Part shown: piece after piece, positions 22,001-37,885 of the stretch
How the letters are laid out: every line of letters starts with the position of its first letter
Numbering within the stretch: the stretch's first letter is position 1
From: Klebsiella sp. RIT-PI-d
GTDB taxonomy: Bacteria; Pseudomonadota; Gammaproteobacteria; Enterobacterales; Enterobacteriaceae
Assembly: GCF_001187865.1 (NCBI RefSeq)
Contig: NZ_LGIT01000008.1
Span: forward strand, 1-41,620
Direction of reading: 5' to 3'
DNA length: 41,620 nucleotides
Made by a program: the position numbers and the translations under genes
The notes under the pieces: generated by a model
Told to the model about the DNA's origin: nothing
Database searches by the model: none
Seen by the model: the letters and a program-made list of their open reading frames with translations, nothing else

Positions 22001-22030
22001 AACGGCTCAAAACTGGGCCGTTTATTTTTT
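22001..22030 (+). terminator. S10 operon terminator
   Basis: AACGGCTC and GGGCCGTT form an 8-bp stem with one G-U pair and a 6-base loop, followed by ATTTTTT. It lies 25 bases after rpsQ and 25 bases before the spc -10 element, so the spc promoter overlaps its downstream flank. Confidence 0.9.
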
Positions 22031-22031
22031 C

Positions 22032-22060
22032 TACCCATATTCGAAAAGTGGTGTTATAAT
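22032..22060 (+). promoter_or_regulatory. spc operon promoter with extended -10
   Basis: A perfect TATAAT at 22055-22060 is preceded by TGT (22052-22054), making an extended -10 element. The -35 region is weak (TACCCA at 22032-22037, spacer 17). A GC-rich discriminator GCCGCGCC follows. This matches the known strong growth-rate-controlled E. coli spc promoter. Transcription should begin about 75 bases before rplN. Confidence 0.85.
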
Positions 22061-22130
22061 GCCGCGCCCTCGATATATGGGGCTTTTTAATGGCTCTGAA
22101 TTTGGAGTCTCAGGTAGTAGTTGACATTAG

Positions 22131-23714
<1,584 letters not shown>

Positions 23715-23741
23715 TTGTCACCAATTGAATCACGGGAGTAA

Positions 23742-25049
<1,308 letters not shown>

Positions 25050-25054
25050 GGTAG

Positions 25055-26188
<1,134 letters not shown>

Positions 26189-26195
26189 GTAGCAG

Positions 26196-27527
26196 ATGGC
26201 TAAACAACCGGGATTAGATTTTCAAAGTGCCAAAGGTGGCTTAGGCGAGCTGAAACGCAGACTGTTGTTTGTAATCGGTGCGCTTATTGTGTTCCGTATT
26301 GGCTCTTTCATTCCGATCCCTGGTATTGATGCCGCTGTACTTGCCAAACTGCTTGAGCAACAGCGAGGCACCATCATTGAAATGTTCAACATGTTCTCTG
26401 GTGGTGCTCTCAGCCGTGCTTCAATCTTTGCACTAGGTATCATGCCGTATATTTCGGCATCGATTATCGTGCAGCTGCTGACGGTGGTTTATCCACCGCT
26501 GGCAGAACTTAAGAAAGAAGGGGAGTCTGGCCGTCGTAAGATTAGTCAGTACACCCGTTACGGCACTCTGGTGCTGGCGATATTCCAGTCAATCGGTATT
26601 GCTACCGGTTTACCGAATATGCCTGGTATGCAAGGTCTGGTAATGAATCCAGGCTTTGCATTCTACTTCACCGCTGTTGTAAGTCTGGTTACAGGGACTA
26701 TGTTCCTGATGTGGCTTGGCGAACAGATTACTGAGCGTGGTATCGGTAACGGTATCTCAATCATTATCTTCGCTGGTATCGTTGCGGGACTCCCGCCAGC
26801 CATTGCCCATACTATCGAGCAAGCGCGTCAAGGCGACCTGCACTTCCTCCTGTTGCTGTTGGTTGCAGTATTAGTATTTGCAGTGACGTTCTTTGTTGTA
26901 TTTGTTGAGCGTGGTCAACGCCGTATTGTGGTAAACTACGCAAAACGTCAGCAGGGTCGTCGTGTGTATGCTGCACAGAGCACACATTTACCGTTGAAAG
27001 TGAATATGGCAGGGGTTATCCCGGCAATCTTCGCTTCCAGCATTATTCTGTTCCCGGCGACCATCGCGTCATGGTTCGGGGGCGGTACCGGTTGGAACTG
27101 GCTGACAACAATTTCGCTGTATTTGCAGCCTGGGCAACCGCTTTATGTGTTACTCTATGCGTCTGCAATCATCTTCTTCTGTTTCTTCTATACGGCGTTG
27201 GTTTTCAACCCGCGTGAAACAGCAGATAACCTGAAGAAGTCCGGTGCATTTGTACCAGGAATTCGTCCGGGAGAGCAAACGGCGAAGTATATCGATAAAG
27301 TAATGACCCGTCTGACTCTGATTGGTGCGTTGTACATTACTTTTATCTGCCTGATCCCGGAGTTCATGCGTGATGCAATGAAAGTGCCGTTCTACTTTGG
27401 TGGGACCTCGTTACTTATCGTTGTTGTTGTGATTATGGACTTTATGGCTCAAGTGCAAACTCTGATGATGTCTAGTCAGTATGAGTCTGCATTGAAGAAG
27501 GCGAACCTCAAAGGCTATAGCCGCTAA
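26196..27527 (+). CDS. secY: Preprotein translocase subunit SecY
   Basis: A 443-residue channel subunit of the inner-membrane SecYEG translocon, with ten predicted membrane helices. The plug and first-helix region ([23 protein letters not shown]), the cytoplasmic loop C5 ([11 protein letters not shown]-like, here [23 protein letters not shown]) and the C-terminal [12 protein letters not shown] are typical. It exports, among others, ChiA and GspD upstream in this window. It lies seven bases after rplO in the spc operon. Confidence 0.99.
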   Translation: MAKQPGLDFQSAKGGLGELKRRLLFVIGALIVFRIGSFIPIPGIDAAVLAKLLEQQRGTIIEMFNMFSGGALSRASIFALGIMPYISASIIVQLLTVVYPPLAELKKEGESGRRKISQYTRYGTLVLAIFQSIGIATGLPNMPGMQGLVMNPGFAFYFTAVVSLVTGTMFLMWLGEQITERGIGNGISIIIFAGIVAGLPPAIAHTIEQARQGDLHFLLLLLVAVLVFAVTFFVVFVERGQRRIVVNYAKRQQGRRVYAAQSTHLPLKVNMAGVIPAIFASSIILFPATIASWFGGGTGWNWLTTISLYLQPGQPLYVLLYASAIIFFCFFYTALVFNPRETADNLKKSGAFVPGIRPGEQTAKYIDKVMTRLTLIGALYITFICLIPEFMRDAMKVPFYFGGTSLLIVVVVIMDFMAQVQTLMMSSQYESALKKANLKGYSR

Positions 27528-27674
<147 letters not shown>

Positions 27675-27692
27675 TTTATTCGCATATTTTTC

Positions 27693-27721
27693 TTGCAAAG
27701 TTGGGTTGAGCTGGCTAGATT
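27693..27721 (+). promoter_or_regulatory. alpha operon promoter
   Basis: TTGCAA (27693-27698) and TAGATT (27716-27721) are separated by 17 bp. The -10 lies inside an inverted repeat (GCTGGCTA ... TAGCCAGC), which could also act as a weak spc terminator. Upstream transcription from spc probably also reads through. Confidence 0.75.
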
Positions 27722-27739
27722 AGCCAGCCAATCTTTTGT

Positions 27740-28177
<438 letters not shown>

Positions 28178-28190
28178 TCGGGGTGATTGA

Positions 28191-29237
<1,047 letters not shown>

Positions 29238-29262
29238 AGCTTAGTACCAAAGAGAGGACACA

Positions 29263-30252
29263 ATGCAGGGTTCTGTGACAGAGTTTCTAAAACCGCGCCT
29301 GGTAGATATCGAGCAAGTGAGTTCGACGCACGCCAAGGTGACCCTTGAGCCCTTAGAGCGTGGCTTTGGCCATACTCTGGGTAACGCACTGCGCCGTATT
29401 CTGCTCTCATCGATGCCGGGTTGCGCGGTGACCGAGGTTGAGATTGATGGTGTACTACATGAGTACAGCACCAAAGAAGGCGTTCAGGAAGATATCCTGG
29501 AAATCCTGCTCAACCTGAAAGGGCTGGCGGTGAGAGTTCAGGGAAAAGATGAAGTTATTCTTACCTTGAATAAATCTGGCATTGGCCCTGTGACTGCAGC
29601 CGATATCACCCACGACGGTGATGTCGAAATCGTCAAGCCGCAGCACGTGATCTGCCACCTGACCGATGAGAACGCATCTATTAGTATGCGTATCAAAGTT
29701 CAGCGCGGCCGTGGTTATGTGCCGGCGTCTACCCGAATTCATTCGGAAGAAGATGAGCGCCCGATCGGCCGTCTGCTAGTCGACGCATGCTACAGCCCTG
29801 TAGAGCGTATTGCCTACAATGTTGAAGCAGCGCGCGTAGAGCAGCGTACCGACCTGGACAAGCTGGTCATCGAAATGGAAACCAACGGCACAATCGATCC
29901 TGAAGAGGCGATTCGTCGTGCGGCAACCATCCTGGCTGAACAACTGGAAGCTTTTGTTGACTTACGTGATGTACGTCAGCCAGAGGTGAAAGAAGAGAAA
30001 CCAGAATTCGATCCGATCCTGCTGCGCCCTGTTGACGATCTGGAATTGACTGTCCGCTCTGCTAACTGCCTTAAGGCAGAAGCTATCCATTATATCGGTG
30101 ATCTGGTACAGCGTACCGAGGTTGAGCTTCTTAAGACGCCTAACCTGGGTAAAAAATCTCTTACCGAGATTAAAGACGTGCTCGCTTCGCGTGGACTGTC
30201 TCTGGGCATGCGCCTGGAAAACTGGCCGCCGGCAAGCATTGCTGACGAGTAA
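29263..30252 (+). CDS. rpoA: RNA polymerase alpha subunit
   Basis: A 329-residue subunit. The N-terminal domain (about 1-235) dimerises and binds beta and beta'. A flexible acidic linker (KEEKPEFDP) follows. The C-terminal domain (about 249-329) binds UP elements and activators through the 265 determinant ([20 protein letters not shown]). Length and sequence match E. coli. The UP element at the rRNA promoter in this window is its target. Confidence 0.99.
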
Positions 30253-30268
30253 CCGGATCGCAGGTTAA

Positions 30269-30679
<411 letters not shown>

Positions 30680-30693
30680 TCTGTAGTAACATG

Positions 30694-30720
30694 AAAAAAC
30701 CCGCCTCGGCGGGTTTTTTT
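30694..30720 (+). terminator. alpha operon terminator
   Basis: AAAAAACCCGC and GCGGGTTTTTTT form a GC-rich stem around CTCG with flanking A and T runs. The symmetric A and T tracts mean it could work in both directions. Confidence 0.95.
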
Positions 30721-30786
30721 ATATCCCTAATATCCCTACCTGTTGAAAATGTTGTACCCTTTTTGCTCATCCCCTGGAGAATCTTT

Positions 30787-31158
30787 ATGTTATTAATGGA
30801 TCAGTGGGCAGAACGTCACATCCTTGACGCTCAACGTAATGGTGAGTTTGATAATCTTTCGGGAAGCGGTAAACCATTGATCCTCGATGATGATTCACAC
30901 GTACCGGAAGATCTTCGTTCAGGATATCGGCTATTAAAGAATGCCGGATGTTTGCCGCCGGAGCTCCAACAGCGTAAAGACGCTATCAAACTTGCTGATC
31001 TGCTAAAAAATGTTCAGCGCGACAGTGCAGAATATTGCGAGATTAATCGTCATCTGCTGTTGCTTGAGTTAAAACTGCGTCAGGCGGGGATCCACACAGA
31101 TTTTCTCCATGGTGAATATGCCGACAGATTGCTGCATAAAGTAAGTGAGGAAAAATGA
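30787..31158 (+). CDS. yhdN: DUF1992 protein YhdN
   Basis: A 123-residue cytoplasmic protein of unknown function with a DnaJ-homologue-type DUF1992 domain. The hallmark is DQWAERHILDAQRNGEFDNLSGSGKPLIL at the start, followed by predicted helices. ATG 30787 has CTGGAGAA upstream; a longer in-frame start at 30691 would lie within the alpha operon terminator. It overlaps zntR (TGATG), so the two are co-transcribed. It differs clearly from the K-12 sequence I recall, more than any ribosomal neighbour does. Confidence 0.9.
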   Translation: MLLMDQWAERHILDAQRNGEFDNLSGSGKPLILDDDSHVPEDLRSGYRLLKNAGCLPPELQQRKDAIKLADLLKNVQRDSAEYCEINRHLLLLELKLRQAGIHTDFLHGEYADRLLHKVSEEK

Positions 31159-31583
31159 TGTATCGTATCGGAGAGCTGGCTAAACTGGCGGAAGTGACGC
31201 CTGACACCATCCGCTATTATGAAAAGCAACAAATGATGGATCATGAAGTGCGCACAGATGGCGGTTTTCGGCTATATAGCGAGCAAGATCTCCAGCGCCT
31301 CAAGTTTATCCGCCATGGCCGGCAGCTGGGATTTACACTTGAATCCATTCGTGAGCTTTTATCGATCCGGATCGATCCTGAGCACCACACCTGTCAGGAA
31401 TCAAAAAGTATTGTGCAAAGCCGTCTGGCAGATGTCGAGGCAAGAATTGAGGAGCTGCAAATCATGCGCCGCTCTTTGCAAAGGCTAAACGATGCCTGCT
31501 GTGGTACGGCGCATAGCAGCGTGTACTGCTCGATCCTTGAGGCACTGGAACAAGGGGCGAGCGGCCTGGTTAAGGAGTGTTGA
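31158..31583 (+). CDS. zntR: Zinc-responsive MerR-family activator ZntR
   Basis: A 141-residue dimeric regulator that activates zntA (zinc/lead/cadmium exporter) by untwisting its promoter when zinc binds. The N-terminal winged helix-turn-helix ([21 protein letters not shown]) leads to a long dimerisation helix. All zinc ligands known from E. coli are present at the same numbers: C79 in HHTC, C114-C115, H119 and C124 in [14 protein letters not shown] 31158 gives the usual length; ATG 31155 directly before it would add one Met. Confidence 0.96.
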   Translation: MYRIGELAKLAEVTPDTIRYYEKQQMMDHEVRTDGGFRLYSEQDLQRLKFIRHGRQLGFTLESIRELLSIRIDPEHHTCQESKSIVQSRLADVEARIEELQIMRRSLQRLNDACCGTAHSSVYCSILEALEQGASGLVKEC

Positions 31584-31641
31584 TTTCTTCACTACAGAGA
31601 TCTACACTCGTGCCGTTTTTTATGACAATTTCGGAGATATT

Positions 31642-31881
31642 ATGAGTCGCTATCAGCATACTAAAGGGCAGATAAACGATAATGCGCTTGAAGCCCTATT
31701 ACACGATCCGTTATTCAGGCAGCGTGTTGAAAAAAATAAAAAGGGAAAGGGAAGCTTTTTGCGTAAAGCGAAACACGGTAAGAAAGGGAACTGGGAGGCC
31801 AGTGGCAAACAAGCGAATCGCTTTTTTACCACTGGCCTTCTTACTTTAAAGACCTTTAAGAGCGATTATTCTGTTCTTTAA
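31642..31881 (+). CDS. arfA: Alternative ribosome-rescue factor ArfA
   Basis: A 79-codon gene for the backup rescue factor that recruits release factor 2 to ribosomes stalled on non-stop mRNAs when tmRNA fails. [25 protein letters not shown] and the basic KKGKGSF block identify it. ATG 31642 has CGGAG upstream. The coding region contains a hairpin and terminator (31796-31838) before the stop, so the mRNA should end near codon 60, as in E. coli. The last eight codons lie antisense to the end of mscL. The tail ([12 protein letters not shown]) differs from K-12, as expected if it is rarely translated. Confidence 0.92.
   Translation: MSRYQHTKGQINDNALEALLHDPLFRQRVEKNKKGKGSFLRKAKHGKKGNWEASGKQANRFFTTGLLTLKTFKSDYSVL
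31796..31838. terminator. Hairpin and terminator inside arfA, also 3' of mscL
   Basis: AGGCCAGTGG (31796-31805) pairs perfectly with CCACTGGCCT (31829-31838). Inside the loop, AAGCG-AAT-CGCTT followed by TTTT (31811-31827) is a compact intrinsic terminator for the plus strand. The E. coli arfA transcript is truncated by termination and RNase III cleavage at such a hairpin, so it is degraded via tmRNA unless rescue is impaired. On the minus strand it lies just after the mscL stop. Confidence 0.85.
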
Positions 31882-32269
31882 GCAAGTCACGGATTTCCGT
31901 CAATAATACTTCTTCTTTAGAGGGGGCAGGCGGCGCTTTTGGTTCTTCTTTTTTACGGCGATGCAGTTTATTGATTACATTAATCGCCAGGAAAATGGCA
32001 AAGGCTACGATAACAAAATCAAAAATATTCTGGATAAAGAGCCCATAGTGCATAATTACTGCGGGCGTATCTCCAGTAGCAGGGCGTAATGTGAGTGCAA
32101 ACTGTTTGAAATCTACGCCACCAATAAGTAATCCCAGCGGTGGCATAATGATATCGGCGACCAGAGACGATACGATTTTACCGAACGCCGCGCCGATAAT
32201 CACACCAACGGCCAAATCAACCACGTTTCCGCGCATTGCAAATTCACGGAACTCTTTAAAAAAACTCAT
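31856..32269 (-). CDS. mscL: Large-conductance mechanosensitive channel
   Basis: A 137-residue inner-membrane protein forming a pentamer that opens under extreme membrane tension and saves cells from osmotic burst. The N-terminal amphipathic helix ([11 protein letters not shown]), TM1 ([25 protein letters not shown]), a periplasmic loop, TM2 ([17 protein letters not shown]) and a C-terminal bundle ([17 protein letters not shown]) are all visible. ATG 32269 has AGGAGAG upstream; the more upstream in-frame start (32311) is not ATG-supported by a site. It lies downstream of trkA. Confidence 0.97.
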   Translation of the reverse strand: MSFFKEFREFAMRGNVVDLAVGVIIGAAFGKIVSSLVADIIMPPLGLLIGGVDFKQFALTLRPATGDTPAVIMHYGLFIQNIFDFVIVAFAIFLAINVINKLHRRKKEEPKAPPAPSKEEVLLTEIRDLLKEQNNRS

Positions 32270-32393
32270 CTTTCTCTCCTCAACACCTTCAGATAGTAAT
32301 AAGTTTAACAAATGTCATCATAATTTCCATTCATGAAAACTGAATGTTAATAAGGATATTCCATATTAACCAGAGGGTTAAAGAAGATAACAG

Positions 32394-32414
32394 CAGGCAT
32401 CCAGTGAATGCCTG
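32394..32414 (-). terminator. Hairpin after trkA
   Basis: CAGGCAT and ATGCCTG form a 7-bp stem with a 7-base loop, seven bases beyond the trkA stop in the transcript direction. No strong T run follows on the minus strand, so it may be a weak terminator or stabiliser. The AT-rich stretch between it and mscL (32270-32393) probably holds the mscL promoter. Confidence 0.5.
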
Positions 32415-32421
32415 GTAGTCA

Positions 32422-33798
32422 TTATAAAAAGAAGGGGCTGGGCTGAAAAAGGCGCTCAACGTCAGTAATAAATTTTTTATCAGTCAAAAACATAATAACG
32501 TGATCGCCCTGTTCAATACGCAGATTATCATTAGCGATCATCACGTCGTTGCCGCGGACTACAGCGCCTATGATAGTGCCCGGCGGTAATTTGATATCAT
32601 CGATAACGCGGCCTACAACGCGTGAGGTGCTTTCATCGCCATGTGCTACAGCTTCGATAGCTTCAGCGACGCCCCGTCGCAGAGAAGAAACGCCTACGAT
32701 ATCGGCTTTACGAACGTGACTCAGTAGAGCCGAGATAGTCGCCTGTTGCGGGGAAATGGCGATATCAATTACGCTGCCCTGGACTAAATCGACATAGGCC
32801 CGCCTCTGGATCAGTACCATGACTTTTTTAGCGCCCATGCGTTTAGCCAGCATGGCCGACATGATATTTGCTTCATCATCATTGGTTACGGCAATAAAAA
32901 GATCCACTTGATCGATATGCTCTTCTGCCAGCAGCTCCTGATCCGATGCATCACCAAAAAAGACCACGGTATTTTGCAGTTTTTCAGCCAGCTCTGCGGC
33001 CCGTTGTTGATCCCGCTCGATTAGTTTAACGCTGTAATCTTTTTCCAGACGCTGCGCCAGCCCCGCGCCAATATTTCCCCCGCCCACCAGCATGATGCGT
33101 TTATACGGTTTTTCCAGTCGTTGTAATTCACTCATCACTGCGCGGATGTTCTGTGATGCCGCAATGAAAAATACTTCATCACCTGCTTCCACAATAGTTG
33201 AACCCTGAGGACGAATGGGACGATCGTGACGGAAAATAGCCGCTACGCGCGTATCGATATGCGGCATATGCTCACGCATAGTTGATAACGCGTTTCCCAC
33301 CAGCGGGCCGCCATAATAGGCTTTTACGACTGCCAGACTGACCATCCCCTCAGCAAAATTGACTACTTGTAATGCACCAGGGTATTCGATCAGACGATAA
33401 ATACTGTCGATGACCAGTTGCTCAGGGGCAATCAGGTGATCGATAGGCACGGCTTCAGAGTGAAACAATTTTTCAGCATCGCGTACATAGTCCGGAGCAC
33501 GAATGCGGGCAATACGGTTTGGGGTATTGAATAGTGAGTAGGCAACCTGGCACGCGACCATATTGGTTTCATCTGAACTGGTCACGGCGACCAGCATATC
33601 TGCATCGTCCGCGCCTGCTTCCCGCAGTACCCGAGGATGCGAGCCGTGCCCCTGAACTACGCGCAAATCAAACTTATCCTGTAGTATGCGCAGACGTTCA
33701 CCATTCGTATCCACGACGGTAATATCGTTATTTTCCCCGACGAGGTTTTCTGCCAGCGTACCGCCGACCTGCCCTGCACCCAGAATAATAATTTTCAT
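32422..33798 (-). CDS. trkA: Trk potassium uptake NAD-binding component
   Basis: A 458-residue peripheral membrane protein that controls the TrkH/TrkG potassium channels. It has two tandem RCK units, each with a Rossmann fold. The nucleotide motifs are [13 protein letters not shown] (residues 7-19) and [14 protein letters not shown] (near 239). A ligand-binding RCK-C domain follows each. It is the last gene of the def-fmt-rsmB-trkA group, 19 bases after rsmB. Confidence 0.98.
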   Translation of the reverse strand: MKIIILGAGQVGGTLAENLVGENNDITVVDTNGERLRILQDKFDLRVVQGHGSHPRVLREAGADDADMLVAVTSSDETNMVACQVAYSLFNTPNRIARIRAPDYVRDAEKLFHSEAVPIDHLIAPEQLVIDSIYRLIEYPGALQVVNFAEGMVSLAVVKAYYGGPLVGNALSTMREHMPHIDTRVAAIFRHDRPIRPQGSTIVEAGDEVFFIAASQNIRAVMSELQRLEKPYKRIMLVGGGNIGAGLAQRLEKDYSVKLIERDQQRAAELAEKLQNTVVFFGDASDQELLAEEHIDQVDLFIAVTNDDEANIMSAMLAKRMGAKKVMVLIQRRAYVDLVQGSVIDIAISPQQATISALLSHVRKADIVGVSSLRRGVAEAIEAVAHGDESTSRVVGRVIDDIKLPPGTIIGAVVRGNDVMIANDNLRIEQGDHVIMFLTDKKFITDVERLFQPSPFFL

Positions 33799-33817
33799 CA
33801 GTCGCGATCCGTTATCT

Positions 33818-35107
33818 TCACTGTTTGATTAGCTTAGCGTAAAAGAAGCCATCGCCATCTTCTGCACCCGGTAGATTTTGCTGGCCGGGATGCTCTGGCG
33901 TACCGGTAACACTCAGGCGTGCATCCAGGGTCCGTGTCAGAAAGGCCGCAACTTGCTGACTATTTTCTTCTGGCAGCACCGAACAAGTCGCATAAACCAG
34001 CGTTCCGCCCCGTTTCAGATGTGGCCAGATGGCATCCAGTATTTCTGCCTGAAGTTTTGCCAGTTCAGCAATATCCCGGTCACGGCGCAGCCATTTTATG
34101 TCGGGATGACGGCGGATCACGCCAGTTGCAGAGCAGGGAGCATCTAACAGAATGCGATCGAACTGCCGATCGCCACACCATTGTGCTGGCGTGCGCCCGT
34201 CGCCTTGTTTTACCTCTGCTTTCATGCCAAGTCGTTTAAGATTGTCATATACCCGGGAAAGTCGCTGCTCATCAACATCAACAGCCAGCACCTGAGCATC
34301 AGGAGCCACTTCCAGAATATGCGTTGTTTTCCCCCCCGGAGCCGCGCAGAGATCCAAAATACGTTCACCGTTTTGTGGCTCAAGAAACGCCATGCATCCC
34401 TGTGCGGAGGCATCCTGTACGGTCACCCAGCCCTGGTCAAAGCCCGGTAACGCAAGAACGGAAGCCGGAGATTCGAGGCGAACAGCATCAGGATAATCAG
34501 CATGTGGATGACCTTCCATTCCAGCTTCTGCCAACAATGTAAGCCAGCTATCTCGGGTATGATGATTACGGTTCACGCGCAACCACATCGGCGGGCGTGC
34601 GTTATTAGCATCGACAATTGCTTGCCACTTCGTCGGATAGGCTTTTTGTAGGCGTTTTAATAGCCATGAGGGATGTAGAAAACGTGCATCGCTGCTGGCA
34701 AATTCTTCAAGCAGCGTCTCCTGCTGACGTTGAAACTGACGTAACACGCCGTTAATCAGGCCTTTTAACTGAGGGCGCTTGATAGCTACTGCGCCTTCGA
34801 CCGTCTCTGCAAGCGCAGCATGGGGTGGGATTCGGGTATGCAGCAGCTGATAGAAACCGACCATAATCAAATAATGGACCGTACGCTGTTTGCCCGTCAT
34901 TGGACGTGACATCAACTTATTGATAAGCCAGTCAAGCTGGGGAAGGGTGCGCAAAACGCCAAAGCATAATTCCTGCAGCAGAGCGCGGTCTTTATCAGAC
35001 ACTTTTTGCTGCAGTGCAGGCAATACCTGGCTTAATGACTGGCCTTGCTCAAGTACCTGTTCAACGGCTTGGGCCGCCATGCTGCGTAAATTAAATTGTT
35101 TTTTCAT
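33818..35107 (-). CDS. rsmB: 16S rRNA m5C967 methyltransferase
   Basis: A 429-residue AdoMet enzyme that methylates C967 of 16S rRNA. An N-terminal NusB-like RNA-binding domain (about 1-140) is followed by a Rossmann methyltransferase. The AdoMet motif is [16 protein letters not shown], and two catalytic cysteines lie in DAPCSATG and in [11 protein letters not shown], the typical m5C pair. A terminator-like hairpin lies just upstream, between fmt and rsmB. Confidence 0.97.
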   Translation of the reverse strand: MKKQFNLRSMAAQAVEQVLEQGQSLSQVLPALQQKVSDKDRALLQELCFGVLRTLPQLDWLINKLMSRPMTGKQRTVHYLIMVGFYQLLHTRIPPHAALAETVEGAVAIKRPQLKGLINGVLRQFQRQQETLLEEFASSDARFLHPSWLLKRLQKAYPTKWQAIVDANNARPPMWLRVNRNHHTRDSWLTLLAEAGMEGHPHADYPDAVRLESPASVLALPGFDQGWVTVQDASAQGCMAFLEPQNGERILDLCAAPGGKTTHILEVAPDAQVLAVDVDEQRLSRVYDNLKRLGMKAEVKQGDGRTPAQWCGDRQFDRILLDAPCSATGVIRRHPDIKWLRRDRDIAELAKLQAEILDAIWPHLKRGGTLVYATCSVLPEENSQQVAAFLTRTLDARLSVTGTPEHPGQQNLPGAEDGDGFFYAKLIKQ

Positions 35108-35111
35108 AACC

Positions 35112-35142
35112 GCAAAAATAAAAATGCCCGGTAACGCCGGGC
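35112..35142 (-). terminator. Terminator-like hairpin between fmt and rsmB
   Basis: Read on the minus strand, GCCCGG-CGTTA-CCGGGC is followed by ATTTTTATTTTT, a convincing intrinsic terminator. It lies inside the 52-base gap between fmt and rsmB, 17 bases or so after fmt. It may attenuate rsmB-trkA transcription relative to def-fmt. A rsmB ribosome-binding site is weak or overlapped (TGCGGTTATG). Confidence 0.75.
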
Positions 35143-35159
35143 TTATGAATAGATAAACG

Positions 35160-36107
35160 TCAGGACAATATACTGCCTGGAACGAACCATTCCCGACGAG
35201 AGTTCAGCAAATCCTGGGCACTCATTGCTTTTTTACCGGCGGGCTGTAATGACTCAAGATTCAGCACACCATCAACTGTTGCAACATGAATACCGTGTTT
35301 CGTTGCGTCAATAATGGTGCCTGGCGCACTATCACTTTGGGTATCGATTACGGATGCTTTCCAAATCTTCACCGGTTGATCGTCAATAATCAGATAGCTC
35401 ATTGGCCATGGGTTAAATGCCCGAATACAGCGTTCAAGCTCCCGGGCAGACAGAGACCAGTCAACGCGGGCTTCCTCTTTGCTCAGTTTTTGTGCATACG
35501 TTGCCAGTGCTTCATCCTGTACCTGCGGTTGCGCGCGACCTGTCGCTAACTGGTGCAAAGTCTCAATCAGGCCCTGCGGACCAAGATGCGCTAATTTGTC
35601 ATACAGCGTGGCACTGGTGTCATCTGTAGTAATCGGGCAGGAGAGCATGTGAAGCATATCACCCGTGTCCAGGCCTACATCCATTTGCATAATGGTTACG
35701 CCTGTTTCGCTGTCGCCAGCCCATAAAGCGCGCTGGATTGGCGCGGCACCGCGCCAACGCGGTAGCAGCGAGCCGTGGACATTAATGCAGCCGAGGCGAG
35801 GCATGTCCAGCACCGGTTTTGGCAGGATCAACCCATAGGCCACGACAACCATAACGTCGGCATTGAGGTCAGCAATAAGCTGCTGGTTATCCTGCGGGCG
35901 CAACGAGGCAGGCTGGAATACCGGTATATTTTTTTCTTGCGCCAGAACTTTTACCGGGCTGGGCATCAACTTTTTGCCACGTCCTGCTGGACGGTCGGGC
36001 TGAGTAAATACGCCGATGACCTGATGTCCAGATGACAACAGCGCGTCAAGATGACGCGCTGCGAAGTCGGGAGTACCCGCGAAAATAATGCGAAGTTTTT
36101 CTGACAC
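35160..36107 (-). CDS. fmt: Methionyl-tRNA formyltransferase
   Basis: A 315-residue enzyme that transfers a formyl group from 10-formyl-THF to Met-tRNAfMet for translation initiation. The catalytic domain (about 1-190) carries [19 protein letters not shown] with the conserved Asn and His, and [10 protein letters not shown] with the catalytic Asp. A C-terminal OB-fold tRNA-binding domain follows. It lies 14 bases after def, so the enzyme that adds the formyl group and the one that removes it are made together. Confidence 0.98.
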   Translation of the reverse strand: MSEKLRIIFAGTPDFAARHLDALLSSGHQVIGVFTQPDRPAGRGKKLMPSPVKVLAQEKNIPVFQPASLRPQDNQQLIADLNADVMVVVAYGLILPKPVLDMPRLGCINVHGSLLPRWRGAAPIQRALWAGDSETGVTIMQMDVGLDTGDMLHMLSCPITTDDTSATLYDKLAHLGPQGLIETLHQLATGRAQPQVQDEALATYAQKLSKEEARVDWSLSARELERCIRAFNPWPMSYLIIDDQPVKIWKASVIDTQSDSAPGTIIDATKHGIHVATVDGVLNLESLQPAGKKAMSAQDLLNSRREWFVPGSILS

Positions 36108-36121
36108 GATATTCCTTATCC

Positions 36122-36631
36122 TTACGCCCGGGCGTTCATCCGATCCAGTTTTTCAACTTTTTGACGAATACGCTGCTGTTTAAGTGGCGATAAATAATCG
36201 ATAAAAAGTTTACCCACTAAATGATCCATTTCATGCTGAATACAGATCGCCAGCAGGCCGCCTGCTTCCAGCTCAAAAGTATTACCGTCACGATCGAGCG
36301 CGCGGATTTTGACGGTTTCTGCACGCGGGACCAGCGCACGCTGCTCAGGAATAGACAGGCAACCTTCTTCGATACCTGTTTCGCCATTTTTGTCCAAAAG
36401 CTCCGGGTTGATCAGCACCAGACGCTCATCGCGGTTTTCAGAAACATCAATCACGATGATACGTTGATGAATATCGACCTGAGTTGCAGCCAAACCGATG
36501 CCTTCTTCGGCGTACATCGTTTCGAACATATCATCAACGATACGCTGAATTTCTGCATTCACTTCTTTAACCGGCTCAGCGACTTTGCGAAGACGCTCGT
36601 CGGGAATATGTAACACGTGCAAAACTGCCAT
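36122..36631 (-). CDS. def: Peptide deformylase
   Basis: A 169-residue Fe(II) metalloenzyme that removes the formyl group from nascent chains at the ribosome exit. All three motifs are present: GIGLAA (near 45), EEGCLSIP with the metal-binding Cys (near 91), and QHEMDHL with the HExxH metal ligands (near 133-137). Its C-terminal helix ([16 protein letters not shown]) docks on L22. First gene of its operon, divergent from dprA. Confidence 0.98.
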   Translation of the reverse strand: MAVLHVLHIPDERLRKVAEPVKEVNAEIQRIVDDMFETMYAEEGIGLAATQVDIHQRIIVIDVSENRDERLVLINPELLDKNGETGIEEGCLSIPEQRALVPRAETVKIRALDRDGNTFELEAGGLLAICIQHEMDHLVGKLFIDYLSPLKQQRIRQKVEKLDRMNARA

Positions 36632-36760
36632 AAATTTCCAGAGTTGTGTTCAGGAGTTGAAAAGATTATTACCTCTATTCTAGACAAATCCCCTGCTGAT
36701 TGACAGCATCAGTGACCAATCGCAAAGATTGTTAAAAGTATTTTTGGCAAGGGGAAATGG
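36632..36760. promoter_or_regulatory. Divergent def / dprA control region
   Basis: This 129-base gap must hold the def-fmt-rsmB-trkA promoter (minus) and possibly one for dprA (plus). TATTCTAGACAAATCC-like AT-rich sequence is present, but I cannot assign hexamers with confidence. An AAGGGG site near 36750 serves dprA. Confidence 0.5.
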
Positions 36761-37885
36761 ATGACGCCCACTGAAATTTGGCTCCGGCTGATAAATATTC
36801 GTCAGCTTTATGGCGATCGGATGGTTAGTCTGGCGCACCATCTTATGAAGCAGTTACATATTGATAATGCACTCTTGCTGGCGGCAGGCCTTACGCCAAA
36901 GCAAAGCGTCGCATTTATGGCGCTGTCGTCCCCGGAAATTGAACGCATCATGATGTGGCTTGATCACCCTGAACATCATCTGGTGGTGGCTGACGATCCC
37001 CGTTATCCGCCACAGCTGCGGGCAATAAGTGACTATCCGGGTGCACTCTTTATTAATGGCTCGGCCGATTGTCTGGCTGCCTCGCAAATGGCTATCGTTG
37101 GTAGTCGTAACCATTCATGGTATGGGCAACGCTGGGGTGAGATTTTTAGTCAGGAACTGGCCTCCAATGGTGTGATTATTACCAGCGGACTTGCCAGAGG
37201 CATTGATGGTATAGCACATACCTCAGCGCTCAGGGTAAAAGGAAAAAGTATAGCGGTGTTGGGAAATGGCTTATTCTCCGTCCATCCGCGTAGCCATACT
37301 TCGCTGGCCGCGGCTATTGTCCATTCCGGAGGAGCAGTTATCTCCGAGTTTCCTCTGTCAGCACCACCCCGACCTGAACACTTTCCCCAGCGTAATCGCA
37401 TTATTAGCGGATTAAGTCTTGGCGTGCTGGTGGTAGAAGCGGCCATTCGCAGCGGCTCGCTTGTAACCGCACGCTGCGCATCCGAACAAGGAAGGGAGGT
37501 ATTCGCACTACCGGGACCACTGGGTAATCCAGGCAGTGAGGGACCACACTGGTTAATTAAGCAGGGTGCTATTCCCGTAACTGCGCTTAAGGATATCCTT
37601 GAAAACGTGCAACTTAAGCCCCGATCGCTGCCAGATAAAGCAGAAATTGCAATTTATTCTTCTGAACTCGAAGCCGCAGCATTGCCATTTCCTGAGCTCC
37701 TGGCTAACGTAGGAGATGAGGTAACACCTGTTGACGTCGTCGCTGAACGTGCCGGCCAACCTGTGCCAATGACAGTGGCTCAGCTACTTGAACTGGAGTT
37801 AGCAGGGTGGATCGCAGCTGTACCCGGCGGCTATGTCCGATTAAGGAGGGCAAGCCATGTTCGACGTACTAATGTATTTGTTTGA
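36761..37885 (+). CDS. dprA: DNA processing protein DprA (Smf)
   Basis: A 374-residue ssDNA-binding protein that loads RecA during natural transformation in competent bacteria. Enterobacteria keep it although most are not naturally competent, so its role here is uncertain. A helical N-terminal domain is followed by a Rossmann-like core with [28 protein letters not shown] and [12 protein letters not shown], all family hallmarks. A C-terminal winged-helix domain (about 315-374) ends the protein. Its end overlaps smg by 29 nt. Confidence 0.96.
   Translation: MTPTEIWLRLINIRQLYGDRMVSLAHHLMKQLHIDNALLLAAGLTPKQSVAFMALSSPEIERIMMWLDHPEHHLVVADDPRYPPQLRAISDYPGALFINGSADCLAASQMAIVGSRNHSWYGQRWGEIFSQELASNGVIITSGLARGIDGIAHTSALRVKGKSIAVLGNGLFSVHPRSHTSLAAAIVHSGGAVISEFPLSAPPRPEHFPQRNRIISGLSLGVLVVEAAIRSGSLVTARCASEQGREVFALPGPLGNPGSEGPHWLIKQGAIPVTALKDILENVQLKPRSLPDKAEIAIYSSELEAAALPFPELLANVGDEVTPVDVVAERAGQPVPMTVAQLLELELAGWIAAVPGGYVRLRRASHVRRTNVFV

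Noticed and set aside
30691-30786. Upstream extension of yhdN
   Set aside because: The extension would start inside the alpha operon terminator and be encoded by its hairpin. ATG 30787 has its own ribosome-binding site and the family length.
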